Below, in pieces: positions 56,596 through 64,000 of a stretch of DNA of 64,000 bases. Both the position numbers and the translations under genes were made by a program. The stretch spans positions 496,001 through 560,000 of the forward strand of contig NZ_CP011412.1 in assembly GCF_001007875.1 (NCBI RefSeq), given 5' to 3'. The notes beneath the pieces were generated by a model. It worked only from the letters and a program-made list of their open reading frames with translations. It was not told where the DNA came from and ran no database searches. Origin of the DNA: Sedimenticola thiotaurini. Lineage in GTDB: Bacteria > Pseudomonadota > Gammaproteobacteria > Chromatiales > Chromatiaceae. The number at the start of each line of letters is the position of its first letter. The first letter of the stretch is position 1.

Positions 56596-57201
56596 ATGGA
56601 TAATGACGCTATGTATGACAACCCGCTGATCCCATCCATCCTGTCTCTGCTGCGGGCCACTCCTGACGGGGTGAGCGAGCACGGGCTGATAAAACAGTTA
56701 CAGCAGACCGGGTTGCTTGCCGAGAAGGAGCCGGCTGGCAACCTTGGACTGTTTCAGAAGCATTTCCTGGTCATGAATGCGCTCTATCAGCTACGGGACA
56801 GGCTGCTCCAGGAGGAGGGGGTCGTACTGCACATTGATCCGCTCTCCATTCGGCTGACGTCCTGTGGGGAGGAGGATAGGGGCGATAGCTCCACCCCCAG
56901 CCAGGATGAACCGCTGCGCCGTTACTACCTGGAGTGGGACAACCTGGCACGCACATCCGAGGCCGATGTGGCGGCTCTGCTGCAGGGCTTCTGGAGTCGC
57001 TTTCACGCCTTTGATCAGCGTGCCGAAGCGCTCCAACAGCTGGGGCTGGCACCCGACGAGGTGCCGTCATGGTCCACCATACAGCGCAACTACCGGCAAC
57101 TGATTGCGCAGCATCACCCGGACAAGGGGGGTGAGCCGGCTCGCTTTATCCGTATCCGTGAAGCCTATGAGCTGTTGCAGCGGCTCTATGCCCGGGCCTG
57201 A
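56596..57201 (+). CDS. DnaJ-related protein with C-terminal J domain
   Basis: A 201-residue protein. The N-terminal region (1-90) follows the DNA-J related pattern (NPLIPSILSLLRATPDGVSE, NLGLFQKHFLVMNALYQLRD), and the C-terminal 50 residues are a J domain with the HPD motif in AQHHPDKGGEPARFIRIREA. J domains stimulate Hsp70 ATPase activity, so it should be a DnaK co-chaperone with an unknown client. It converges with kbl (9 nt between stops). Confidence 0.88.
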   Translation: MDNDAMYDNPLIPSILSLLRATPDGVSEHGLIKQLQQTGLLAEKEPAGNLGLFQKHFLVMNALYQLRDRLLQEEGVVLHIDPLSIRLTSCGEEDRGDSSTPSQDEPLRRYYLEWDNLARTSEADVAALLQGFWSRFHAFDQRAEALQQLGLAPDEVPSWSTIQRNYRQLIAQHHPDKGGEPARFIRIREAYELLQRLYARA

Positions 57202-57210
57202 GATGGCCGG

Positions 57211-58401
57211 TCAGATCCCCATATCCGTTTTGACCCTGGTGAAGGCCTCAATGGCGAATGCCAGGTCATCGGGGGTATGGGCGGCGGAGATCTGGGTGCG
57301 GATGCGCGCCCGTCCCTGGGGTACCACCGGAAACGAGAAGGCCACCACGTAGACACCCTGATCCAGCATGCGCCGGGCAAACTCCACCGCCTTCGGTGCG
57401 TCATAGAGCATGATCGGCACGATGGGGTGTGAGCCCGGCAGCAGATCAAAGCCGACCTGCTCCAGGCCGCTGCGGAACAGTCGGGTGTTCTGCTCCAGCC
57501 GCTCCCGCAGTTCAGCGGAGGATTCCAGCAGATCCAGGGCGGCGATGGCCCCCGCCACCACCGGTGGCGCTACGGTGTTGGAGAACAGATAGGGGCGGGA
57601 GCGCTGGCGCAGCAGTTCGATGATTTCCCGGCGGCCGCTGGTGTAACCACCGCTGGCGCCGCCCAGGGCCTTGCCCAGGGTACCGGTGGTGATATCCACC
57701 CGTTCCATGCAGTGGCAATACTCATGGGTGCCCCGTCCGCTTTTGCCGACAAAACCCACCGCGTGGCTGTCGTCCACGTGGACCAGGGCGTGGTACTGCT
57801 CGGCCAGGTCGCAGATCCTGTCCAGTTGGGCATAGTAGCCATCCATGGAGAAGACCCCGTCGGTGGTGATCAGCTTGAAACGGGCGCCGGCTGCGTCGGC
57901 CTGTTGCAGCTGCTGCTCCAGATCGGCCATGTCGTTGTTTTTGTAACGGTAGCGGCGGGCGCGACAGAGCCGTACACCGTCGATAATGGAGGCGTGGTTA
58001 AGTTCGTCGGAAATAACCGCATCCTCTTCCCCCAGCAGGGTTTCGAACAGGCCGCCGTTGGCGTCGAAACAGGAGGGGTAGAGGATGGTGTCCTGCATGC
58101 CGAGAAACCGGCTCAGGCGGGCCTCCAGGGTCTTATGGATGGTCTGGGTGCCGCAGATAAAGCGCACCGAGGCGAGTCCGTAGCCCCAGCTCTCCAGACC
58201 TTCCGCCGCCGCCTGCCGGATCGCCGGGTGCTGGGCCAGGCCAAGATAGTTGTTGGCGCAGAGATTGAGAATCTCCCGATCCTGGTTGACCGACACGTGG
58301 GCCCCCTGGGGCGAGGAGATGACCCGCTCATCCTTGTAGAGTCCGGCGTCACGGATCTGATTGAGTTGCTGTTGCAGATGTTGCTGAAAATCGCCGTACA
58401 T
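57211..58401 (-). CDS. kbl: 2-amino-3-ketobutyrate CoA ligase
   Basis: A 396-residue PLP alpha-oxoamine synthase (E. coli Kbl 398). It cleaves 2-amino-3-ketobutyrate with CoA to glycine and acetyl-CoA. Motifs: [59 protein letters not shown] and [20 protein letters not shown] with the PLP lysine. It follows tdh on the same strand with 58 nt between, so Tdh and Kbl form the threonine degradation pair, in the reverse order to E. coli. Confidence 0.96.
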   Translation of the reverse strand: MYGDFQQHLQQQLNQIRDAGLYKDERVISSPQGAHVSVNQDREILNLCANNYLGLAQHPAIRQAAAEGLESWGYGLASVRFICGTQTIHKTLEARLSRFLGMQDTILYPSCFDANGGLFETLLGEEDAVISDELNHASIIDGVRLCRARRYRYKNNDMADLEQQLQQADAAGARFKLITTDGVFSMDGYYAQLDRICDLAEQYHALVHVDDSHAVGFVGKSGRGTHEYCHCMERVDITTGTLGKALGGASGGYTSGRREIIELLRQRSRPYLFSNTVAPPVVAGAIAALDLLESSAELRERLEQNTRLFRSGLEQVGFDLLPGSHPIVPIMLYDAPKAVEFARRMLDQGVYVVAFSFPVVPQGRARIRTQISAAHTPDDLAFAIEAFTRVKTDMGI

Positions 58402-58459
58402 GGTGTTTCCCGGCCTGTTGATTTTTTGGGATGCCCGGACTGGCCGGACGCTGTTTGCG

Positions 58460-59497
58460 CTACTCTTCCCAGTTGAGTATCACTTTGCCGGCCTGCCCCG
58501 ACAGCATGGCGTCAAAACCGGCCTGAAACTCGCTGTAGTGGAAGTGGTGAGTGATGATGGGCGAGATATCCAGGCCCGCCTCGATGAACACCGACATCTT
58601 GTACCAGGTCTCGTACATCTCCCGGCCATAGACACCCTTGATGGTGAGCATGTTGAATATCACCTTGTTCCAGTCGATCCGGGTATCTTCGCTGATAATA
58701 CCCAGCAGGGCGATCTTGCCGCCGTGGCACATGTGGGCAATCATCTGGTTGAATGCCTCCGCACTGCCGGACATCTCCAGTCCCACATCGAAGCCCTCGC
58801 TCATATTCAGCTCCTGTTTGACCGCCTCCAGGCTCTCTGTACGGACATCCACTGTACGATCCGCCCCCAGTCGTTTGGCCAGTTCCAGGCGCCAGGGATT
58901 GACGTCGGTGATCACCACATGGCGGGCTCCCGCGTGCTTGCAGACCGCCGCCGCCATAGCGCCGATAGGACCGGCGCCGGTAATCAGTACATCCTCCCCC
59001 AGCAGGTCGAACTGCAACGCGGTGTGCACGGCGTTTCCGAACGGATCGAAGATGGACGCCACATCCAGATCGATACCGGGCCGGTGTTCCCAGACGTTGG
59101 ACATGGGCAGGGCCAGGTACTCGGCAAAGGCACCGGTGCGGTTGACGCCGATACCGCTGGTGTGGGCGCACAGGTGACGCCGGCCCGCCATGCAGTTGCG
59201 ACAGCGACCGCACACCACATGGCCTTCACCGGAGACGATCTCACCGGGGTGGAAGTCGATCACGTTACTGCCCACCTCCACGATCTCACCGACAAACTCA
59301 TGGCCCACCACCATGGGCACCGGGATAGTCTGCTGGGCCCAGCTGTCCCAGTTGTAGATGTGCATGTCGGTACCACAGATGGCGGTCCGCTTTATCCTGA
59401 TCAGCACATCATTGATGCCGATGGTCGGTCGCGGAACCTGCTCCAGCCAGATACCGGTTCCAGCCTGCTTTTTTACCAGTGCCTTCATCATTGTCAT
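58460..59497 (-). CDS. tdh: L-threonine 3-dehydrogenase
   Basis: A 345-residue zinc-dependent medium-chain dehydrogenase (E. coli 341) oxidising threonine to 2-amino-3-ketobutyrate with NAD. Evidence: [38 protein letters not shown], four structural-zinc cysteines in [15 protein letters not shown], and [20 protein letters not shown]. The open frame extends to 59728, but ATG 59497 ([20 protein letters not shown]) fits; 59491 and 59488 are alternatives. Likely operon with kbl. Confidence 0.96.
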   Translation of the reverse strand: MTMMKALVKKQAGTGIWLEQVPRPTIGINDVLIRIKRTAICGTDMHIYNWDSWAQQTIPVPMVVGHEFVGEIVEVGSNVIDFHPGEIVSGEGHVVCGRCRNCMAGRRHLCAHTSGIGVNRTGAFAEYLALPMSNVWEHRPGIDLDVASIFDPFGNAVHTALQFDLLGEDVLITGAGPIGAMAAAVCKHAGARHVVITDVNPWRLELAKRLGADRTVDVRTESLEAVKQELNMSEGFDVGLEMSGSAEAFNQMIAHMCHGGKIALLGIISEDTRIDWNKVIFNMLTIKGVYGREMYETWYKMSVFIEAGLDISPIITHHFHYSEFQAGFDAMLSGQAGKVILNWEE

Positions 59498-59728
59498 GTT
59501 AAAACCGCCAGTTGATTCTGTTTGGGGAATAGTGTACGCCAATCGGGGGGGCAGGGGGACAGCCGTGTTACCGGATGGTGGAGCGGAGAGGCTAGCAGTT
59601 AGGCGGGGCGGTCTGCGCTGCCATTTGTTATCAAATTGTGATGATTTGGTGATCTTGGTGCTACCCGTTTTCGCCACACTCTCCCATGTGCCAGGAATTG
59701 ACAACCTTACTTGTATGGGGAAAACCAA

Positions 59729-60694
59729 ATGCTGATCAAAAAGCCCGAGGTCATAAAATCATCTGAAATCACCGACCAGTCGGTCTACCTGAAACGGCGA
59801 CAGTTTATCCGTGACAGCGGATTGCTGGGGGTTGGGCTGGTTGGGTCAATGGTGGGTTTGCCATGGATGAAGCGCTCCTGGGCAGAGGCGCCTGCCGGGG
59901 CCCGGTTTGGCGAACTGGTGTCGAGTCCGTTCAGCAGTGATGAGAAACTGACCGATTACCAGGACGCCACCGGCTACAACAACTTTTACGAGTTCGGTAC
60001 AGACAAGCGTGATCCGGAAAAACATGCCCGGGAGTTTGCGCCCCGTCCCTGGTCGGTGGTGGTGGATGGGGCCTGTGAAAAACCGGGCAGTTACGACCTG
60101 GAGGATTTCCTGCGTCCCCATGCCCTGGAGGAGCGTATCTATCGATTGCGCTGTGTGGAGGCCTGGTCGATGGTGATCCCCTGGGTCGGTTTTCCCCTGG
60201 GCGCTGCATTGAAGCGCTTCCAGCCAACTTCAAAGGCGAAGTATGTCGCCTTCGAAACCCTGTACGATCCGGAGCGTATGCCCGGGCAGCAGCGCCGGGT
60301 ACTGGAGTGGCCCTACCGGGAGGGGTTACGTATGGATGAGGCGATGCATCCCCTGACCATCCTGGCGGTTGGTATGTATGGTGCCGAGTTGCCAAATCAG
60401 AACGGCGCGCCGCTGCGTCTGGTGGTGCCCTGGAAATACGGTTTCAAGAGTATCAAATCCATTGTCCGGATCAGCTTTACCGAGGAACAGCCGGCCAGCA
60501 CCTGGAACCAGTTGCAGCCCGCCGAGTACGGTTTCTATTCCAATGTGAATCCCCAGGTGGATCACCCCCGCTGGAGCCAGAAGAAGGAGCGACGTATCGG
60601 TGACTGGTTGAAGCAGGAGACCCTGATGTTCAACGGATACGGGGATCAGGTGGCGTCACTCTACCGCGGGATGGATCTGAAAAAATATTTCTGA
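59729..60694 (+). CDS. msrP: Protein-methionine-sulfoxide reductase catalytic subunit MsrP
   Basis: A 321-residue molybdopterin enzyme (YedY) that repairs oxidised methionine in periplasmic proteins. The Tat signal is at residues 20-45 ([20 protein letters not shown]). Conserved segments are [38 protein letters not shown], whose Cys binds molybdenum, and [23 protein letters not shown] at 59729 follows GGGGA; a TTG at 59711 gives a longer form. msrQ follows after 15 nt. Confidence 0.95.
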   Translation: MLIKKPEVIKSSEITDQSVYLKRRQFIRDSGLLGVGLVGSMVGLPWMKRSWAEAPAGARFGELVSSPFSSDEKLTDYQDATGYNNFYEFGTDKRDPEKHAREFAPRPWSVVVDGACEKPGSYDLEDFLRPHALEERIYRLRCVEAWSMVIPWVGFPLGAALKRFQPTSKAKYVAFETLYDPERMPGQQRRVLEWPYREGLRMDEAMHPLTILAVGMYGAELPNQNGAPLRLVVPWKYGFKSIKSIVRISFTEEQPASTWNQLQPAEYGFYSNVNPQVDHPRWSQKKERRIGDWLKQETLMFNGYGDQVASLYRGMDLKKYF

Positions 60695-60709
60695 CCGGGG
60701 CCGCATAAG

Positions 60710-61375
60710 ATGACGCGAACAGGGGTTATTAACTGGCTGCTGAAACCGTTGCTGGCTATGCTGTTGCTGGTGCCCCTGGGCCTGCTGGTGCTGGACGCTA
60801 CCCGGGATGCCCTGGGTGCCAATCCGGTGGAGACCATTATCCACCAGACCGGTCTCTGGGCGCTGCGTCTGCTGTTGCTTACCCTGGCCATTACACCTCT
60901 CTGCCAGGTCACCGGGATCAGCGACTGGGTTCGTTTTCGCCGCCTGATCGGTCTGCTCAGCTTTCTCTATGCACTGCTCCATTTCAGCACCTATGCGGTG
61001 CTGGACCAGGGGTTGGATTTAGGGGAGATTCTGACCGATGTACTGAAACGTCCCTATATAACGCTCGGGTTTGCTACCTTTCTGCTGTTGATTCCCCTGG
61101 CGGCCACTTCCCATAACAGGATCATTCGATGGCTGGGTGGGCGGCGCTGGAAACGGCTGCACCGGCTGGTCTACATCGCCGGATTGGGCGGGGCGCTTCA
61201 CTATCTCTGGCTGGTCAGGGCGGACGTTCTGCCGCCGTTGCTCTACCTGGGGCTGTTTCTGGGCTTGATGCTGTTCCGGATACCGGCCGCTATCCGGTCC
61301 GGTCTGATGTACCGGCTACGGAAAATATCCCCTTTTCAGCGTCATCACCACTTCCATGAGGAGGAGCCGTCATGA
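60710..61375 (+). CDS. msrQ: MsrPQ heme-binding membrane subunit MsrQ
   Basis: A 221-residue ferric-reductase-like b-type heme membrane protein (YedZ) with six helices. Matching segments: LDATRDALGANPVETIIHQT, LRFLLLTLAITPLC-type helix, RRLIGLLSFLYALLHFSTYA, RWLGGRRWKRLHRLVYIAGL and GALHYLWLVRADV; the histidines there bind heme. It passes electrons from the quinone pool or flavin to MsrP. ATG overlaps nothing; its stop overlaps the next start by four bases. Confidence 0.93.
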   Translation: MTRTGVINWLLKPLLAMLLLVPLGLLVLDATRDALGANPVETIIHQTGLWALRLLLLTLAITPLCQVTGISDWVRFRRLIGLLSFLYALLHFSTYAVLDQGLDLGEILTDVLKRPYITLGFATFLLLIPLAATSHNRIIRWLGGRRWKRLHRLVYIAGLGGALHYLWLVRADVLPPLLYLGLFLGLMLFRIPAAIRSGLMYRLRKISPFQRHHHFHEEEPS

Positions 61376-62109
61376 ACAGGGTAACCCTGGGTCGTTTATG
61401 CGTACTGATGGGGCTGTTGCTGGCCGCTGATCTGGCGGCTGAAACCGTGCGCATCAGTAGCGGTGAACAACGGGTCAACCTGGTGGAGCTGTACACCTCG
61501 GAGGGGTGCAGCAGCTGCCCCCCGGCGGAGGCCTGGCTGAACGGTTATCTGGAAATGGCCACCCTGTGGCGCGATGTGATACCGCTCGCCTTTCATGTGG
61601 ACTACTGGGACTACATCGGCTGGCAGGACCGGTTTGCCCAGCCGCAATTCTCCCAACGGCAGTATCGCTATCGGAAAGAGGGGGCGATAGGAGCGGTCTA
61701 TACACCGGGGATACTGGTGAATGGCAAAGAGTGGCGGGGCGGTTTTCGACAACGTCCCGTGGTGGCGGATGAGAGAGTCGGTGAATTGACGCTGGAGATT
61801 GCGGGAGACCAGCTGTCGGCCCGTTTTATGCCGACGGATAAAACGGTTAACGGGGCGCGTCTGCATCTGGCCGTCGTAGCGTTCGGTCTGACCAGTACGG
61901 TGGCGGCGGGGGAGAACCGGGGGCGTCAACTGGCCCATGAGTTCGTCGTTTTGGAGCTGAATAGCCGTGATTCCACCGATTTACGCTGGCAAATGACACT
62001 GCCTGAGGCCCGTTCGCGGGATGCGGCACGCCACGCCCTGGTCGCCTGGGTCAGTCGCCCGGGCAGTCAACGGCCCTTGCAAGCCGCCGCCGGCTGGCTG
62101 CCGGACTAG
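61372..62109 (+). CDS. DUF1223 domain secreted protein
   Basis: A 245-residue protein with a signal peptide (1-23, GLLLAADLAAE) and a DUF1223 thioredoxin-like domain: LVELYTSEGCSSCPPAEAWL with a CxxC pair at about 43-46, PLAFHVDYWDYIGWQDRFAQ, and GVYTPGILVNGKEWR-like cis-Pro region. Function is unknown, probably a periplasmic thiol protein. It overlaps msrQ by four bases (ATGA, 61372-61375), so it is likely co-expressed with the methionine-sulfoxide repair system. Confidence 0.88.
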   Translation: MNRVTLGRLCVLMGLLLAADLAAETVRISSGEQRVNLVELYTSEGCSSCPPAEAWLNGYLEMATLWRDVIPLAFHVDYWDYIGWQDRFAQPQFSQRQYRYRKEGAIGAVYTPGILVNGKEWRGGFRQRPVVADERVGELTLEIAGDQLSARFMPTDKTVNGARLHLAVVAFGLTSTVAAGENRGRQLAHEFVVLELNSRDSTDLRWQMTLPEARSRDAARHALVAWVSRPGSQRPLQAAAGWLPD

Positions 62110-62231
62110 CCCTGATCCCGGTAACCCGGCTTCAGTCGCGGGAGGATAATACCATTGAATAGATAGGCGTTTATGCCGGCTGCGGGGTCGCTATGGTATC
62201 ATCCGAAACAAAACTGAATCGGGAAGATATC

Positions 62232-63566
62232 ATGCGTGAAGCCGTAACCGCCGTACTCGTCCATGGTGATGAAGTCTTTGTCATCAAACGCCAGAACTAT
62301 CTGCGTGCCTTCCCGGGCTATTACGCCTTTCCCGGCGGGAAGGTGGATGAAGAGGACGCCGGCTTTGTTTACCAGCATCCGCAATTGGCCGAATTCAGAC
62401 CGGAGCGAATCCGGGCGCTGGTCCGGGAGCTGGATGAGGAGCTGGGCTTCGATCTGGAACAGGCGATCGAACAGAACCAGGTGGAGGAGATCGATCTGAT
62501 CGGGGTTGCCGTCACGCCGGCGTTCGAACGGGTCCGTTTCCACGCCCACTATTACAAGGTCGTACTGAAATCCAAGGCGCTGTTCCGTCCCGACGTGAAT
62601 GAGATTGCCTGGTCCGGCTGGCTGCATAAAGATGAGTTCCTGGCCCGCTACGAATCGGGTGAAGGGATGATGGTAGTGCCGATCATGCACACTGCCCGTG
62701 CCCTGGCCCGGGATATGGCCAGCAGTCCGATTGAGCCCTTCAACCTGGAGTATGATGAAGAGCGTGAACTGGCCTATCTTGAGCTGATTCGTGGACTTGG
62801 ATATATACCCACCCCGTCCAACACACTGCCACCAGCGGAATATACCTACGCCCTGATGATTGGTGATGGTGATGCGCCGCGCTACCTGGTGGATCCGGCA
62901 CCGGCCTCCGATCAGGTGCTGGAGCGGATGTTCAATACCCTGAAGGATCACCCGGTGGACGGCATCCTGATCACCCATCACCACCCGGACCACCATGAGC
63001 GGGCCCCTGACATCGCCCGCCAGCTTGGCCTGCCCATGCTCTGTTCAAAAAACACCCGGCAACGCCTGCTGGAGCGTAATGGTGCCGACTACCTGGACGG
63101 TATCGAGGTCAGGCATGTGCAGGAGGGAGATCAACTGACCCAGTGGCTGGGCCGGGATGTGCACTGTTATGAGCTGCCGGGACACGATGACGGCATGATC
63201 GGCCTGGCGCCGGAGGATATGTCCTGGTTCTTTGTGGCGGATCTGGTGCAGCCCATGGCTACCGTGGTGATCCCGGAGCCGGAAGGAGATATGCAGGACT
63301 ATTTTGACACCCTGCAACGGATTATCGATCTGCAACCCGGAGTGGTTGTCTCATCTCACGGTATCCCGATGGGTGGCACCCATGTGCTGGAGAAAACCCT
63401 GCAACATCGGCAGGAGCGGGAGGCGCAGATTGTCGCCATGCTGAACGCCGGGGATGATCTGGATCAGATAGTGAAGCGTCTCTACCGTGGCGTCGATCAG
63501 AAATTGCTACCATTGGCTGAGCAGAATGTCAGACAGCATCTGCGCAAGCTGGGCCACGCGGTATAG
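62232..63566 (+). CDS. Nudix hydrolase fused to a metallo-beta-lactamase-fold hydrolase
   Basis: A 444-residue two-domain protein. Residues 1-190 are a Nudix domain: YYAFPGGKVDEEDAG and RALVRELDEELGFDLE form the Nudix box with an insertion of about 20 residues between the Gly and REL parts, as in NUDT19-type CoA pyrophosphatases. Residues 205-444 form an MBL domain with ITHHHPDHHE near 246-255, YELPGHDDGMIGL and SSHGIPMGGTHVL. GGGAAGAT lies just before the ATG at 62232; ATG 62193 adds 13 residues. It might hydrolyse an acyl-CoA or nucleotide conjugate in two steps. Confidence 0.88.
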   Translation: MREAVTAVLVHGDEVFVIKRQNYLRAFPGYYAFPGGKVDEEDAGFVYQHPQLAEFRPERIRALVRELDEELGFDLEQAIEQNQVEEIDLIGVAVTPAFERVRFHAHYYKVVLKSKALFRPDVNEIAWSGWLHKDEFLARYESGEGMMVVPIMHTARALARDMASSPIEPFNLEYDEERELAYLELIRGLGYIPTPSNTLPPAEYTYALMIGDGDAPRYLVDPAPASDQVLERMFNTLKDHPVDGILITHHHPDHHERAPDIARQLGLPMLCSKNTRQRLLERNGADYLDGIEVRHVQEGDQLTQWLGRDVHCYELPGHDDGMIGLAPEDMSWFFVADLVQPMATVVIPEPEGDMQDYFDTLQRIIDLQPGVVVSSHGIPMGGTHVLEKTLQHRQEREAQIVAMLNAGDDLDQIVKRLYRGVDQKLLPLAEQNVRQHLRKLGHAV

Positions 63567-63760
63567 GGTGTTCTGCTTGATACACCGGTTCGGCGGCAAC
63601 AGGGAATGGGGAGTGGTCAGCCACAGCACTGCCGCTAACTGAGCAGATCCGCGTTTCTTCCGGGGCTGGCCCTGGCATGAAAAACAGGGAATGAAAAAGG
63701 GTAGTTTCTGAAGTTATTTTTTTACTGGGTTGACTGTGTTTGGAACAAGAGGGAGTGCCT

Positions 63761-64000
63761 ATGGCTACAATGGAAAACATACCCTATAGCGAATTGGAGG
63801 TCGGTACGACCGCCAGTTTCAGTAAATCTTTACAGCATGATGATCTGATACTGTTTGCCCAGATCTCCGGTGACGTGAATCCGGTACACCTGGACGATGA
63901 GTTTGCTCAGGAAACCCCGTTCAAGGGGCGCATTGCCCACGGCATGTGGACCGGTTCGGTGGTCTCGGCTGCGGTAGCGACCGTATTACCTGGTCCCGGC
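63761..64000 (+). CDS. MaoC-family hydratase (N-terminal part; continues beyond window)
   Basis: Eighty residues before the window ends. The sequence is a MaoC/(R)-enoyl-CoA hydratase hot-dog domain: YSELEVGTTASFSKSLQHDD, FAQISGDVNPVHLDDEFAQE, RIAHGMWTGSVVSAAVAT and VLPGPG. D-x-N-P-x-H and the HGM segment hold the catalytic pair. The wording resembles the N-terminal domain of bifunctional enoyl-CoA hydratase/phosphate acetyltransferases, but a single-domain PhaJ-type hydratase is also possible. The ATG at 63761 has GGGAG 6 nt upstream. Confidence 0.8.
   Translation, partial: MATMENIPYSELEVGTTASFSKSLQHDDLILFAQISGDVNPVHLDDEFAQETPFKGRIAHGMWTGSVVSAAVATVLPGPG

Overview
The window is ordinary-density chromosome of a GC-rich gammaproteobacterium. 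Recognisable gammaproteobacterial genes include gloC, rsmJ, rlmG, ilvGM with an ilvL-type leader, pcnB-folK-dNK-panBC, msrPQ and tdh-kbl. The organism is probably motile: cheV sits behind a near-consensus flagellar sigma-28 promoter. It uses c-di-GMP signalling (a diguanylate cyclase and a GGDEF/EAL protein). A TusA-like protein and a hemerythrin suggest a sulfur-oxidising or microaerobic life, such as Chromatiales or Sedimenticola relatives; that placement is inference. I see no prophage, insertion sequence, integron, CRISPR array or rRNA operon.

Layout. 1-9.4 kb: TetR-type repressor with its operator, TusA-like/GloC/hemerythrin row, aminotransferase divergent from an AraC/GyrI regulator, membrane diguanylate cyclase, RarD, an Lrp-type regulator divergent from a nucleoside-recognition membrane protein. 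9.4-16.4 kb: soluble TPR response regulator/histidine kinase pair, Gdx, TSUP exporter, tandem thioredoxin protein, and two overlapping rRNA guanine-N2 methyltransferases. 16.5-21.0 kb: tRNA-Asp, nfo, and the ilvGM operon with a valine-rich leader peptide, attenuator and a duplicated 50-bp element in its 5' leader; then an ACC deaminase/D-cysteine desulfhydrase-type enzyme. 21.3-31.4 kb: GGDEF/EAL protein, DUF2520 oxidoreductase, M24 peptidase, TetR with operator, tcdA, small proteins and valS. 31.6-38.3 kb: TVP38-disulfide reductase fusion, tRNA-Glu(CTC), pcnB (apparently starting at AUA), folK, dNK, panB, panC. 38.4-47.3 kb: MscS channel, Sel1/SPOR protein, gabD, a glycogen-synthase-like protein without its catalytic residues, an HDAC-fold deacetylase and a 598-residue helical protein I do not recognise. 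47.3-64 kb: cheV, asnS, an ECF sigma factor-metal permease-thioredoxin group, a LysM/FecR protein, TANGO2-like and DnaJ-related proteins, kbl/tdh, msrPQ, DUF1223, a Nudix-MBL fusion and the start of a MaoC-type hydratase.

Functional links. Amino-acid metabolism recurs (ilvGM, tdh-kbl, aminotransferase, Lrp). Thiol, sulfur and methionine-sulfoxide repair form another thread (TusA, GloC, thioredoxins, MsrPQ). panBC feeds CoA synthesis, using a ketovaline precursor made downstream of IlvGM. No obviously new multi-gene defence or mobile system is visible. The features most worth following are the AUA start of pcnB, the valine attenuator with its duplicated element, the degenerate GT5 protein, the terminator inside a kinase gene, and the unrecognised 598-residue protein.
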